Shown one piece after another: positions 22,495 to 33,474 of a DNA stretch of 64,000 bases. The stretch spans positions 11,872,918-11,936,917 of the forward strand of contig OW386292.2 of assembly GCA_936432065.2 (NCBI GenBank), given 5' to 3'. The number at the start of each line of letters is the position of its first letter. Positions within the stretch are counted from its first letter, which is position 1. The translations under genes were made by a program, and so were the position numbers. The stretch is from Rutpela maculata. Taxonomy: Eukaryota; Arthropoda; Insecta; Coleoptera; Cerambycidae. The notes below the pieces were generated by a model, which saw only the letters and a program-made list of their open reading frames with translations, was not told the origin of the DNA and did no database searches.

Positions 22495-23160
22495 CGGGCG
22501 CCAGAGACTCTAATGCGTTTGCTGTCGGCTTGCCCGACATATGCAGTCTCGGCCTATATCCAAAGGCACGACGGAGCATTACGAGTGCTTTATTACCTCT
22601 TAAGGCACTCATATGGGATAGACGAGACACCAGTGCTGCTTTACGCTCCGGGGGTATTGAGTCCGTTGTGGAAAATGAGAAGTGTCTAATTTATTGGAAC
22701 TACTCGTTTCCCACCGTCAGGCAAATAGAAGCTAACAAGCCTGACGTAGTCCTCCTCGATCACCAACTCAAGACAATGTATGTTGTAGAGTTCTCGGCTT
22801 CCGCGGAGAACAACATTGTTTTGAAGGAGGAGGAAAAACGGACAACATATCGAGATTTGCTCTTTTATTCAGATCATACTGTTAAGTTGGTGGTACTGAT
22901 CATAGGAGCCCTCGGTGGAGTGAGGCACACACTATTCTCGGAACTGAAGATCATGTCGAAATTCGGCAGAGATCTTAGCCGGCAGAATGCAGAAGGCCGT
23001 CATCCTCGGTTCGTTACGTCTACTCAGGGCACACGATTTCCGTACCCAATAGTCTTTTACCCCACGGAGTGGGGAGTGGCGGCCGGTACTACCAGCTCCC
23101 CTCTGTGAGTGTCGGAGCCACAGAGAAGGGTGACTGGATTTAAAAAATAATAATAATAAA
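22495..23160 (+). pseudogene. REL-endonuclease region of a second non-LTR element
   Basis: The first frame reads ETLMRLLSACPTYAVSAYIQ and then RHDGALRVLYY (a CP...H-type zinc knuckle), YGIDETPVLLYAPG. A frame change near 22650 leads into IESVVENEKCLIYWNYSFPT, NKPDVVLLD and VVEFSASAENN. These fit the PD-(D/E)XK-like endonuclease region found downstream of RT in R2/R4-type elements (the PDVVL Asp and VVEF Glu are candidate active-site residues). VLIIGALGGVRHT follows. A second shift near 22985 gives RMQKAVILGSLRLLRAHDFR and a stop at 23050. The tail is AATAATAATAATAAAATAAAG. It is 5'-truncated and frameshifted. Confidence 0.75.
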
Positions 23161-23274
23161 ATAAAGATTGTATGCAACTCCTTTGTAATAAGGCTTTATT
23201 GAACTAGTTCAGTTTATAGCCTAGCGAGCGTAGAGTAAGGCTATAAAGAGGAGATTATGGAGTTACGTAAATAT

Positions 23275-24365
23275 CTAATAGATAGATAGTCTTTATTTCA
23301 CCACTATATGTACATACATTTGCAGAAAATCAGGGTAAGAGCTGGTAAACAGCAAATTATAATATACAAGTTTATAAAACACAAAAACATATAGATGTAT
23401 ATAACATTTCACATTGATATACACAGATATAAATAAGTATAATATGCAAAAATATGTAGAGTATCAGAGCATTCTGTAAGTATGAGCATTTAAATACTCG
23501 AGTGTGGTTTGGTACCATGGGGTGTCCTAAAAAAATCGTCAATCGAATAAAAACATTACTTTAAAATAAAACAAATTACGTTCTTTTTAAAGGACAGTAA
23601 GTTTAGTTGCTTTATATGACATAGTAAATGATTATACTTTAGGTTGGGGGAATTTTTAGCGCTTAGAGTTAACCTGTAGCGAGGTACTCTAAGAAGTCCA
23701 GCGGCACGGGTGTTGTGCTGATGGTAATCAGACTGGATGGAGAGTCTGGACGCACTCCTGTGAATCTCTACAAGACTATAATAAATAAACAGTGAAGGGA
23801 GAGGCATAATGCCCAGTTTAATGAAAACAGGTTGACAGTGTTCCGTAAACTTAGCACTAATGAGTATTCTTATAGCTTTCTTTTGTTGTCGGAAAACTTT
23901 TAATGCGTGTGAGACCACTGCGTAGGAAAGTTTAGAGTGGAACGAGGAAAAATAAGTGTTTTTTAAGATGTCGAATTCGAGAATGCCTTTTAATTTCCTG
24001 AGGAGGAAGATCGTTCATGAGAGCCTTCTATTTAACTGATCAATGTGGTTTACCCAGCTAAGATTATCATCTAGATATATACCTAGGAGTTTAACGTGCT
24101 CACCTTTGGATACATTTTTGTTGGTTGATATTATAAGTCTCTGAGTTTTCTCATGATTGAGTGTTAGTTTATTTAAGGTGAACCAGTTTTTTGTCTGGAG
24201 TTCTATGTCGAAGCTTAGTTGGATCAGATTGGCAATGTTGCGGTCAGAGCACAGGAATGGTGTCATCAGCAAACAAAGTTGATTTGCTAGGCAACATAAA
24301 ATGTGGAAAGTCGTTAATATAGATCAGAAATAAAAATGGCCCCAGGACAGAGCCCTGGGGTACAA
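23275..24365 (-). pseudogene. LINE RT relic with 3' tail
   Basis: Read from 24365 downward: VPQGSVLGPFLFLIYINDF, the catalytic FADDT, a frame change at the following CTCTGACC, then NWFTLNKLTLNHEKTQ, LLGIYLDDNLSW, and further downstream ALKVFRQQKKAIRIL and GLLRVPRYRLTLSAKN. It ends with a 3' tail built of CTAT/GATA repeats (23275-23290 on the complement). The endonuclease and 5' RT are missing. It matches Jockey/CR1-like LINE organisation. Confidence 0.85.
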
Positions 24366-25180
24366 CCATGATTAATATCTAAAATATCTGACATGTTATT
24401 TCCTATGAGTACACATTTCTGACGCTAATGCGAAGATAAGAAGGTGTTTTCGAAAATCCAATATTGGCGCCTACTGGGCGCTGTAAATTAAAAGGCCATA
24501 TGGTACCTTATACATATTTTTGAAGGGGCAAATGAAAGTGTGTATACCAAAATTCAGCAGAGTTGTATTTTATTTTTTACAAAGGAAAATCTACAAGGGC
24601 TGGGCTATTAAGAAAGCTCCTCGATTACTACTATAATACATTTTATTTATAACTAAGATGGACGCCCACACAGTTTCTTAATCAATGGCGAGGCGCGAGC
24701 AATTACCCATTATGTTAAGTAAGGTATTATTACGTGATAATTTTAAACGATCTTTGTGATTTTACTGACACTGATTATCCTGTTTACTTAACTACATTTC
24801 GAGTTTGACCTTAAACCTTTTTTTAAAAATTGCATGGTGCTCGACATCAATCATTCTAAATTATGAAATGAGATCATTCACGGTGTCCTATCACTTATGC
24901 AAAACTCGAAACCAGTCTATGGAAAAATGAAGCGGAAAAAATCGTTATTAGAATGTCAAATGATATACGGTATGTTCGCCGTGCAGAATAGAGAATCAGA
25001 GTAAAGAAGTGTGTTGAATAGAAACCCCCCGTACAAAGAATACTCGGTATTGAACATTTCATTAGCTAAGTTGACATAATCGGGAGGTGATTAATTTGTA
25101 AATATAGCCATTATTTAAACTATTATATACTATAAGTTTTGTTATATAAATAATGCTATTAACGTAACTCCTTGTTTCAG
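24366..25180 (+). other. Intron upstream of exon a
   Basis: No repeat terminus recognised. It ends in the acceptor tract CTCCTTGTTTCAG immediately before exon a. Confidence 0.55.
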
Positions 25181-25312
25181 AACTCATCGAAAAGACTCAC
25201 CTAGAAGACATAGGCCATCAGTCGGAAGTTCGTTTTGTAAAGCCATTGAAAATAAGCCCACCGCCGCTCCACGACCATGATATTTTATACGACCATCTCC
25301 ACAATAACCATG
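25181..25312 (+). CDS. ADAMTS-like metalloprotease, propeptide exon a
   Basis: A 132-nt exon lies between an acceptor (CTTGTTTCAG) and the donor ATG|GTGAGT. Only one frame is open: two leading bases finish a split codon, then LIEKTHLEDIGHQSEVRF, VKPLKISPPP, LHDHDILYDHLHNNH, with one base left over. That leftover G joins the AC that begins exon b to make a GAC codon, so the two exons are phase-compatible across the 29-kb intron. The content is a secreted-protein propeptide without conserved catalytic motifs; the assignment rests on exons b and c. The signal peptide and start codon must lie upstream and were not found. The extracellular zinc-protease role is inferred from the family. Confidence 0.75.
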
Positions 25313-25876
25313 GTGAGTTCAAGTACAATTAAAAAATTAATAGCCGATACGACCTCGACGGTAATTTCAGTATTGTATTGTTGTTTAGAATTGTACGCGT
25401 ATATGTTGCCTGTGGCCAAGTCACAAGTTCTAGTCGGAATACAGATGAGGTAAAGGTGTACGAGTAATTATCAAGTTATTAAATCGATTATACAGGAAAC
25501 ATTTTGATGGTACACAGATGTATTTTTGGAAGACAAAAATAAGGATGTCAGTAATCGAACAAGAAATAAAGCACGGTAGAACTACAAATAATTGGACTAA
25601 AAAATGCACAAAAAATGACTAATGTAAACAAAGTGTGTTGAGAACAGTGGTTACTTCATTGTGGGTAATTTTAATTCGAACATTTATTGTAGTTTAGTTT
25701 TTCCTATTTTTGGCAAAATTATATTATAAGAAGCGTTGTTGTTAATCACAGGCACACAAAAAAAAAAGTTCAAACCCAGGAGACCGACATATCATTTCCG
25801 AAGGATTTTCGGGCGCTGAACACGATGCTGTAGTCAAAATATATGACTTAAGGGCAAATTTCGGAGATAATAGCAA

Positions 25877-27376
25877 TTACTTCCACATCCAGTGGAAGTA
25901 TAGTAACGATAAAAAAAAATTTCAAATTTTTTATTGTTCAAATAGGCTTAAAATGTCATGAAACGTCGAGATTTTAAGTTTGAGCGAAAAAAATTTCTGT
26001 CTGTCGGTCTGTCTGTAACTTTTTTTGTGCGCACGTTTACTCTGGAACCGTTTAAGATATTGACTTGAAATTTGGTACACATATGTTTTTTAACGAGTTC
26101 TGGAACTAGATTATATTTTCATCTTGTTCCGTTTAAGGGTTGGGGGGTAAATTGGGGTAAATCTGGGGTAAATGGGTAAATTAAGCAGGTAAGAGTTCAT
26201 AAAATTGGTATTTAGTATATACACTCAAAGAAAATGATAGGTAAATTCAACCAAAAAGAACATATGAAATCGCGCCTATCTAGTTTCATAGTTAAATCAA
26301 TCAGTAAAGAATAGTCATACAACTTTATTTGTTTTCGTAAACAAATGGTAGTTTAATAATCATATCTTCTTGTAACAAATTAAATAGTACAATGACATTT
26401 TTTTATGTTCACTAACCATTTTCAATTTGGTCTACAATTAAATAGTACAACGACTTTGTTTTTTGTTCACCAACTAATTTTTAGGTTGATCTACACTTTA
26501 TTGTATGATGAAGGTTTTTTTGGTTAGCCAAAATCTCAGTATTGAGACATCAGACCACCCAAACCAAAGATTAGAGTTCGTTTATAAGATCCATCCAAAT
26601 ATATCGATGATCCCTGAGAGAATTTGAACACTGCAATCATGTTATTAATTTTCTATAAATTCATAAGAGTGCAAGATAATGCATGATGGATTATTGTTAG
26701 TGATTTGTATGTGGCGTCATCTGGGAATAATTTCTGTAATAGACTACGTGGTAAGCAAGAAAATTTTATGGTAATTCTTTTAGAACTTCTAGAAGACGAC
26801 AATAATATTGGTTTGTCTACCAAGTACAATAGTACAGCGAACTAATACTGGGTTAGAATTACAATTCGATAATAGTTAAAAATAAAATATACTATTATCT
26901 AGTTTAATTTGACAGAATTCAATAAAATAATAGTCAGACAAACAAAATAATAGTCTTATTCATCTATTTTTTAAGTTAATGTTTGTTTTGTTGTACGACA
27001 ACTTTTTATTAATTAAAATAACAATCACCTCTTGTTTAAAAATACTATCAATATAGTTTGGTTTAACAAAATTAACGATATTGTTAGTTAACCATTTTTT
27101 TTTGTTGAATTTACCCATACTATTTTTTTGAGTGTATAAGAGAAGCTAAGGTCTCAAAAAAATTTTTGGCATTAGCCACCCCCATTACCACCCCCACCAC
27201 ATTATTAAAGGGGATGAAAAAAATATATGATTTAGTTCTTGGGGTAGAGGATTTCAAATATCATATTATTAAAGTTTATGGAACTTATTTCCAAATACCA
27301 AAGTTTTTTCGTTGTGAGTGACTTCGATAGAGAATCTGGATGTGGAAGTAGTGATTCCTTGGGCAGCGGTTTTTTA
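25877..27376 (-). mobile_element. Family A repeat, copy 4, with nested element
   Basis: A complete copy on the minus strand, from the CTTCCACATCCAGTGGAAG hairpin at 25880 to GGGCAGCGGTTTTTT at 27376. Removing the nested 913-bp element (26222-27134) and one TA rejoins the internal GTATATACAAGAGAAGC motif. Confidence 0.85.
26222..27134. mobile_element. Mariner-type MITE nested in family A
   Basis: The termini CACTCAAAGAAAATGATAGG and the inverse of CACTCAAAAAAATAGTATGG continue as a shared GGTAAATTCAAC, giving a TIR of about 30 bp. TA flanks both ends (26220-26221 and 27135-27136). The original target is known from the other family A copies (GTATATACAAG), which confirms the duplication. There is no coding capacity. 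Confidence 0.85.
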
Positions 27377-27589
27377 AGGTTAAAACTGGCCAAACATTAA
27401 ACTTAAAGTGATTTTAACATACATGCCGACCATGTATATCATTTCCGTAGTATTTTCACGCGCTGAACACGATAAAAAATTTATTTTTGACATTCAGATT
27501 TTAAGGTTTAAAGTGATTTTTCTTATATATTGACCAGATATATCATATTGGTAGTATTTTCATCCGTTGAACTTGATGAAATTAGTAAA

Positions 27590-27887
27590 ATTTACTAGAC
27601 CTTTAATTTCATAAATTTTGGAATGTCAACGTTTCTCCTAATTTTCAACATACAATTTAACATTGAATAAGCCGACCATAAAGTTGACGATTTATTTTCT
27701 GCAAGTTTAGCATATATGCAAGTAATACATTTCCGGAAATCATGTTTTGCTCCAAATATTTTTCAAATTTATAATAGCTTCTTTCATAAATAATTTTTGA
27801 TTTTTCTGGAATTAAATCCATCGAAGTCAAATTTGCTGGCTCTCTTACTTCTGGGGGTGTTCCCGCAACAAATTCTTCACTATTCAT
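27590..27887 (-). pseudogene. Crypton-like tyrosine recombinase, N-terminal relic
   Basis: From ATG at 27887 the minus strand reads to MDLIPEKSKIIYERSYYKFE and ISGNVLLAYMLNL. After a one-base shift near 27695 it continues KSSTLWSAYSMLNCMLKI, RRNVDIPKFMKLKV. The PEKS..YE..Y..F / ENVLLAYF / STLW..YSML pattern is one I associate with the DNA-binding N-terminal domain of arthropod tyrosine-recombinase-like (Crypton-type) genes. The catalytic R-H-R-Y domain is not seen downstream. The relic is truncated and frameshifted. Confidence 0.6.
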
Positions 27888-28152
27888 TTTATTTTATTTA
27901 TTTTATGTAGTATTTTTTCGATTAAATTCCATATTATAATATATAAGTTGAATTAATTCGATACTAATTTCAAGCAAACTGATATGACAGCAGTTGTGCA
28001 GTTGTTATTTATTATATCTGGCCTTAGTTCACAGCCGTCTGTTACAAGAAAACTTGAAAATTGTATCATTTGCGGGGTAGCAAGTAAATCTTAAGAACAT
28101 AATATTTTAATTTTCCCTATCATTTTAATAACCATTCGAATAAAAAATATTG
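27888..28152. other. No gene recognised
   Basis: AT-rich 5' flank of the recombinase relic. Confidence 0.4.
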
Positions 28153-28268
28153 TATGACACACAGACGAAAAACTGTTTTTCGGACTACGAATTGCCAGCC
28201 TCGACTGCGTCTCGGCTGGCAATATTTCGTAGTCGCCCGAAAAACTAGATTTTTCGTCCTTGTGACAT
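28153..28268. mobile_element. Hairpin MITE (GCCAGCC stem)
   Basis: The inverted arms include ACGAAAAA...TTTTTCGG, CTACGAA and ATTGCCAGCC against GGCTGGCAAT, closed by a roughly 12-base loop near 28198-28210. The outer ends TATGACAC and GTGACATA also pair. It would fold into one long hairpin. Confidence 0.7.
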
Positions 28269-28927
28269 AAACTACTATTGTTTTGAGATGTAAGAATCTA
28301 GTGAAAAGGCCCATTAGTGGAGATTTTTTCCGTGTGGTACTCGTACCGAGCGTATCTCCTATTTCATAGAATCATGATTAGTAATATACTTTTATTCTTA
28401 AACAAACAAACATAGAAAGTGAGTTAAATTAAAGAGTACACAAAATCAAAGGGTTCTGAGACATATTTTAAAAATTGTTCGGGTGTAGCTTACCTATCTA
28501 ATCAAATCAAAAATTCCTACAGATATAATGATGCTAGAGTCACGTTCTGGTTTATGATTCTAATTATAATCTTCAGCAGTTAAGGATATATTTGTTGATG
28601 ATTAGTATCACAAGAAACCATAGAATTACAATCATGCCTGTAGGCAGTAACGACTTCCACGGAGTGTGTCGTGATGTATTTTAAGTAAATTTATGTCGTT
28701 GATTAAACTACAAAAACCAGTATTAAAATATATTACAGGCTACTAGCTGCCAACACCTTACTTCTTTGGTAATTTCAATGGAAATAAATTTAGTTTCGTT
28801 TTTCTTGAAATATGGCCATCACACGAAAAGTATATTTCTTTCATAATTTATATTAAAGTGTTATAAAGTTGGTAGAGCTGCTGCTTGGTCCTTAGGAAAT
28901 TTTCGCACTTACTGGTGGTATGTATCT
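28269..28927. other. No gene recognised
   Basis: AT-rich spacer; nothing supported. Confidence 0.4.
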
Positions 28928-29065
28928 TAACGTGATCTGGAACTAGATTATATTTTTATCTTATTGCGTTGAAGATTTGGGGAGTAAATTGTGGCAAATG
29001 AAGGTAAATATATAAATCAAGCTGGTAAGAGTCCATAAAATTAGTATTTAGTATACACAAGAGAA
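28928..29065 (-). mobile_element. Family A fragment (copy 5)
   Basis: The internal part of the family (GATCTGGAACTAGATTATAT through TTTAGTATACACAAGAGAAG), with both ends missing. It lies directly beside the foldback element. Confidence 0.75.
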
Positions 29066-29106
29066 GTAATAAGACTGGCTATAAGTGCTGGCTAACTGGA
29101 ATAGGC

Positions 29107-31342
29107 TAGTAGATGGTGACAGAAAATCAGAATTAATAGCCTACCGTCTGCAAGTAATTTAGTCAGTATTATCTATACAATAAAGCCAAATTTTTTGGTA
29201 CTTTCAAGGTTTGCCCGCATGCACGGGATGTAGGAAACGATTTCCGGTTTGCATAAAAAAACAATGTTTTCAACTGATACACTACCGTCTGCAAAGTTCA
29301 TAAGTCGAAATTAAAGGAATAAAAATATGTCGGAAGCGCTTTTGCAGACAGTTCTGTCATGCACCAAACCTTATACAGGGTACTCCAAAATGTATCAAAT
29401 TTTAGTAAAAAAAAAAAAAAAAGATAATTTACCGTCTGCAAACAGTACAAAATGATGATTCTGGTTCATGAAGACGAGTAGGGGAAAAGTTCAGACGTTT
29501 ACGATATGCACGTCACCATATCATGCGCATGTCAACTTGTTATTTTTTTTTACAACTTTGAACAATTGTTTACCGTCTGCAGCTAAAAAGAAAACATGAG
29601 ATTAAAATTAGAGCTTCGATAAAGAATTATTTGCAGATAGATTAAATGTATACAAAGCACTTGCCGCTTAACATATTTGTGTAAAAAAATGGGGGTAACT
29701 TTTACCAATTATTTACTGTCTGCAACTTGGTAAAAAGAAAAATTATTGATTCAAATATGCAATTATTTAGTTTGCAGACAATGCGCACATGCACGAGAGT
29801 CACAATAAAGTGTCAAAAATATTGAGCAACGCATCTTTGCCTAAGCATCAAGCTTAAAAGTTGAGGAGTATGGCTGGTGCAAATCGGAGGACTGTTTGAT
29901 AGAGATGAAATGCCACAAACCGTCAAAGAAATTTTTGTAGCCGATAACGACAACGGAACGAAAATACCTTAGTTTTCTTGTTAATTCCAATGAATTTCAA
30001 ATGCTGATTAATTTTTAAAATTACAGTCGCAATTACCAGTAACAGTGTGGTCGAGGAGGATAACGAACAAATAATGCTCACCGACAACAATGCTGATAAT
30101 GATTCAGATGAAGAAAACTTGTTTTTAGAACATATCAGTCACAGCGAAGAAGATATGTATCATTTCACTGAGGATTATCGGAAAACGTTCCAGGAGTCAG
30201 TGATTGAGAATGATGATATTGAAGAAAAAACAGACGGCGAACAAAATTTTTTGCAAATAATTATTATTATTATGACAATATGTATAAGATTTTTGTTACA
30301 ACTTTAATAAAATAATATTTTTTCAATTGAATTTAACTACGACGCGAATTATCTATCAACTTTATCGAATATCAGCACTAATTCTGGTCCGTGTGCATCT
30401 GCATGTTGTCTGCCCATCCGAAAAAAATATACTTGCATAAGTTAGCTTACACAATTTTGTGTTGCAAAAGGTAAAGAGTTGTTTTTGGTGTATATCGCAC
30501 ACGAAGAGATATCAAACGAATTCGCCGAGTTTTGACTCTATTGTGGCTCTCGTGCATGTGGGCATTATCTGCAAATTGAATGATTGCGTATTTAACTCAG
30601 TAACCTTTCTTTGTACCAAGTTGCAGACGGTAGAGATAGTTGTTTTTGGTACATATCCGTGGTTTTAGTGCATGTGCGAATTGTCTGCAAATTAAATAAT
30701 TGCGTAATCGAATCAATAACCTTGCTTTGTACCAAGTTGCAGACAGTTAATAATCGGTAAAAGTTACCCCCATTTTCTTACAAGTTTATAGAATTCAATG
30801 GACAACCGTGCATATTGGATTCGTCTGAAAACATTGTTTACAATAGTTTTGCAACCTAAAATTTCTAATAAAACTATAATTAAACGGTAAACAATTGTTC
30901 AGGTTTAAAAAAAAAATAACAAGTTGACATGCGCACAATATGGTGATATGCATATCGTAAACGTCTGGACCTTTCCCCTACTCGTCTTTATGAACCAGAA
31001 TCATCATTTTATATTGTTTGCAGACGGTAAATTATCATTTTTTTTTTTTACTAAAATTTGATACATTTTGAAGTACCCTGTATAAGGTTTGGTGCATGAC
31101 AGAACTGTCTGCAAAAGCGTTTCCGACATATTTTTATTCCTTTAATTTCGAATTATGAACTTTGCAGACGGTAGTGTATCAGTTGAAAACATTGTTTTTT
31201 ATGCAAATCGGAAATCGTTTCCTACATCCCGTGCATGTGGGCAAACCTTGAAAGTACCAAAAATTGAGCTTTATTGTATACATAATACTGACTAAATTAC
31301 TTGCAGACGGTAGGCTATCAGTTTTCTGTCACCATCTATTAG
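29107..31342. mobile_element. Foldback element with periodic TACCGTCTGCAA motifs
   Basis: The two arms (about 29107-29800 and 30650-31342) are inverted copies with scattered differences, starting AGATGGTGACAGAAAA at the left and its inverse at the right. Each arm carries the motif ACCGTCTGCAA about every 140 bp: near 29141, 29284, 29431, 29571 and, with one change, 29708, and inverted near 30740, 31017, 31164 and 31302. Shared inner landmarks are TGCATGACAGAACTGTCTGC and CCTACTCGTCTT. The middle (about 29820-30640) is unique and holds a short acidic open frame. No target duplication was identified. Confidence 0.75.
30047..30307 (+). CDS. Short acidic frame in the centre of the foldback
   Basis: An open stretch of 86 codons, very rich in Asp/Glu (DNNADNDSDEENLFLEHISH, SEEDMYHFTEDYRKTF), that then runs into Ile-rich low complexity. 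It may be the remains of the acidic N-terminus of a DDE transposase such as a piggyBac-type protein, which often has such a region, but no catalytic motif follows. It has a TTACAG acceptor-like site upstream (30027). Expression is unproven. Confidence 0.3.
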   Translation: MVEEDNEQIMLTDNNADNDSDEENLFLEHISHSEEDMYHFTEDYRKTFQESVIENDDIEEKTDGEQNFLQIIIIIMTICIRFLLQL

Positions 31343-32975
31343 TCTAAAACGGCCCAAGTGAATTTTTAGGTTGAATTTATTTCCACATTTTTTGAGAAAG
31401 AGAATAGATATCGATATGCGGTTTTCAGGATAATTATTGTTGATTTTTTTTAAAATTGTGTTATGATTAAAAATCTTAAAATTCTGCTTCAACAGTTATG
31501 TTCTTCTGTGTGTTTCTTCTTCTTCCTACTGCTGCCCTTGGCAATTACTACAAAGTGTTTTACAAAATAATTCGATATTTTTACAGCCACAATTATTATT
31601 GCAAGTATTGAGAAGTTGCTCTGGAGCAGGCGGGAAGTAGAGTTTGAATTGGCTGCAAACCGATAACAGTTCAATACTCATCCCCACTCTTCAGGCTCCA
31701 GTTCGTTACATTGTCATACTTGGACTTGATAGTAGACACAATATAAATGTTGATAAGAAGCACCAGACGTTGGAGGAAGACAGGATAATAACTGTACACT
31801 TTTATTGCTCTGTGCTTTTTACAGAACTTGAATATCTATCTATACCTGTCTATAGAATCAATATTTTTCGGAGCTCCAAACATAGCAATTGTATTTTAAG
31901 GTGGGAGTCACACGCAAACCAATACCTCGAGATTTCAACTTATATTGAACGTCCGATGACGTATACAGACCATGTAAGGCTCACGAAAAATCATTCGTAG
32001 GAAAAAAGTATAAGGACGTTTTTTGTAAAGTATTGCATAATCTACAATCTTTGTAATAGTTAATAATAATTTTACGATAATACTTACCGCTTCAGAGATA
32101 TTTGCGAGAAACCCAATCAAAAAGTGCAGCTTTTTGGCTTATGTAGCCATGTACCCGACGTACTAAATATACTATTATTGTTTTTAGTGTAGTTTTATTA
32201 AAAACCTGTTTTAAAAAAATCTTATTTATTGGATTCGTATAAAGAAGAAACATGTGGTAGAAAATTCAACTAAAAAACAGAGGAACGTATCAGATTCGTC
32301 TCAACCATCCCGGGTTAAGCACCTTCGGAGACTTTAACGATCGTTCTATGATACTTCCTGATTAAGCTGTTAAATTAGAATTTCTTCTGGAAGGAAAATT
32401 TAAACAAGAAATAATTCACGCAGATATATTATGAAGATTTATAGGAAAGAAGATATTAAGTGTTTTTCACTGAGTCGTAAATAACAAAGCTACATGGATT
32501 CGCTTGTACCGCGCTTACAAAATAGACGGCCCGGCCCGTCGTTGACACCTTAAATCAATTCTAATTTGAAATAGTTACATTTTCCTGGTGATCGTTGAAT
32601 ATGTTAGTAAAATCGATGACATTTTAAAATGCATGTAACGAACTAAGAGTGGGAGTTCAAATGAAAGATGAAAATAGCCTAACAATTTAAAATTAAATAT
32701 ACAGGGGGTTATCCTTTTAAATAGCGGTACTCGTGTGGATTTTTGAGTTTTTTAAAGTTGGTATTTTACGAGCTATTCACAATAAACTAATAATCTGTCC
32801 TTTTTTGTTGGAAATTGTAGAAAATGGTCTGTCACATACGCATTTCTCTGAAAAAATTTTTCAGGGTCTTACAGTTGAAGTACTTATCTAGCTCAAGGTA
32901 ATACTCTAATTTACCATACAGTATTTAACCGCATTGAGCCTAATATTGTCACTTAAGTATAAATAGACTTTATCC
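31343..32975. other. No gene recognised
   Basis: Mixed AT-rich sequence. The open frames at 31644-32000 and on its complement overlap each other and lack motifs. Confidence 0.4.
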
Positions 32976-33474
32976 GATGGTAGTGGGGGTGGATGAAGTA
33001 AAAAAATATTTTGAGGTTTTTGGTTCTTGTACACACACATCACATTTTTTTTTCATCACCTTTAATAATGGGATGGGGGCGGTAATGGGGGTGGCTAATG
33101 CCAAAACATTTTTTGAGACCTTAGCTTCTCTTGTATATACTAAATACAAATTTTATGGACTCTTACCTGCTTGATTTACCTATTTACCTCCCATTTACCC
33201 CAATTTACCCCCCAACCCTTCGACGGAACAAGATGAAAATATAATCTAGTTGTAGATCCCGTTAAAGTACATACATATACCAAATTTCAAGTCAATATCT
33301 TGAACGGTTCCAGAGTAATCGTGCGCACAAAATAAGTTACACAGACCGACACAGACATTTTTTTTTGCCCAAACTTAAAATCTCGACGTTTCATGACATT
33401 CTAAGCCTATTTGAACAATAAAAATTTTCAAATTTTTTTTTGTCGTTACTATACTTCCACTGGATGTGGAAGTA
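32976..33474 (+). mobile_element. Family A repeat, copy 6 (5'-truncated)
   Basis: It starts in the GGTAGTGGGGGTGG tract and runs to the terminal hairpin CTTCCACTGGATGTGGAAG. Confidence 0.8.

Larger units (their letters stand above)
25740..27590. repeat. Degenerate tandem repeat (about 110-bp unit) split by family A
   Basis: Three diverged units share CCGACCATGTATATCATTTC, GTATTTTC and CGCGCTGAACACGAT-like words: about 25770-25830, 27425-27475 and 27530-27580. Family A copy 4 lies between the first and second unit. The last units overlap the downstream end of the recombinase relic. Confidence 0.5.

Noticed and set aside
30459..30668. 69-codon frame in the foldback arm
   Set aside because: It overlaps the periodic arm sequence and is not open in the mirror arm.
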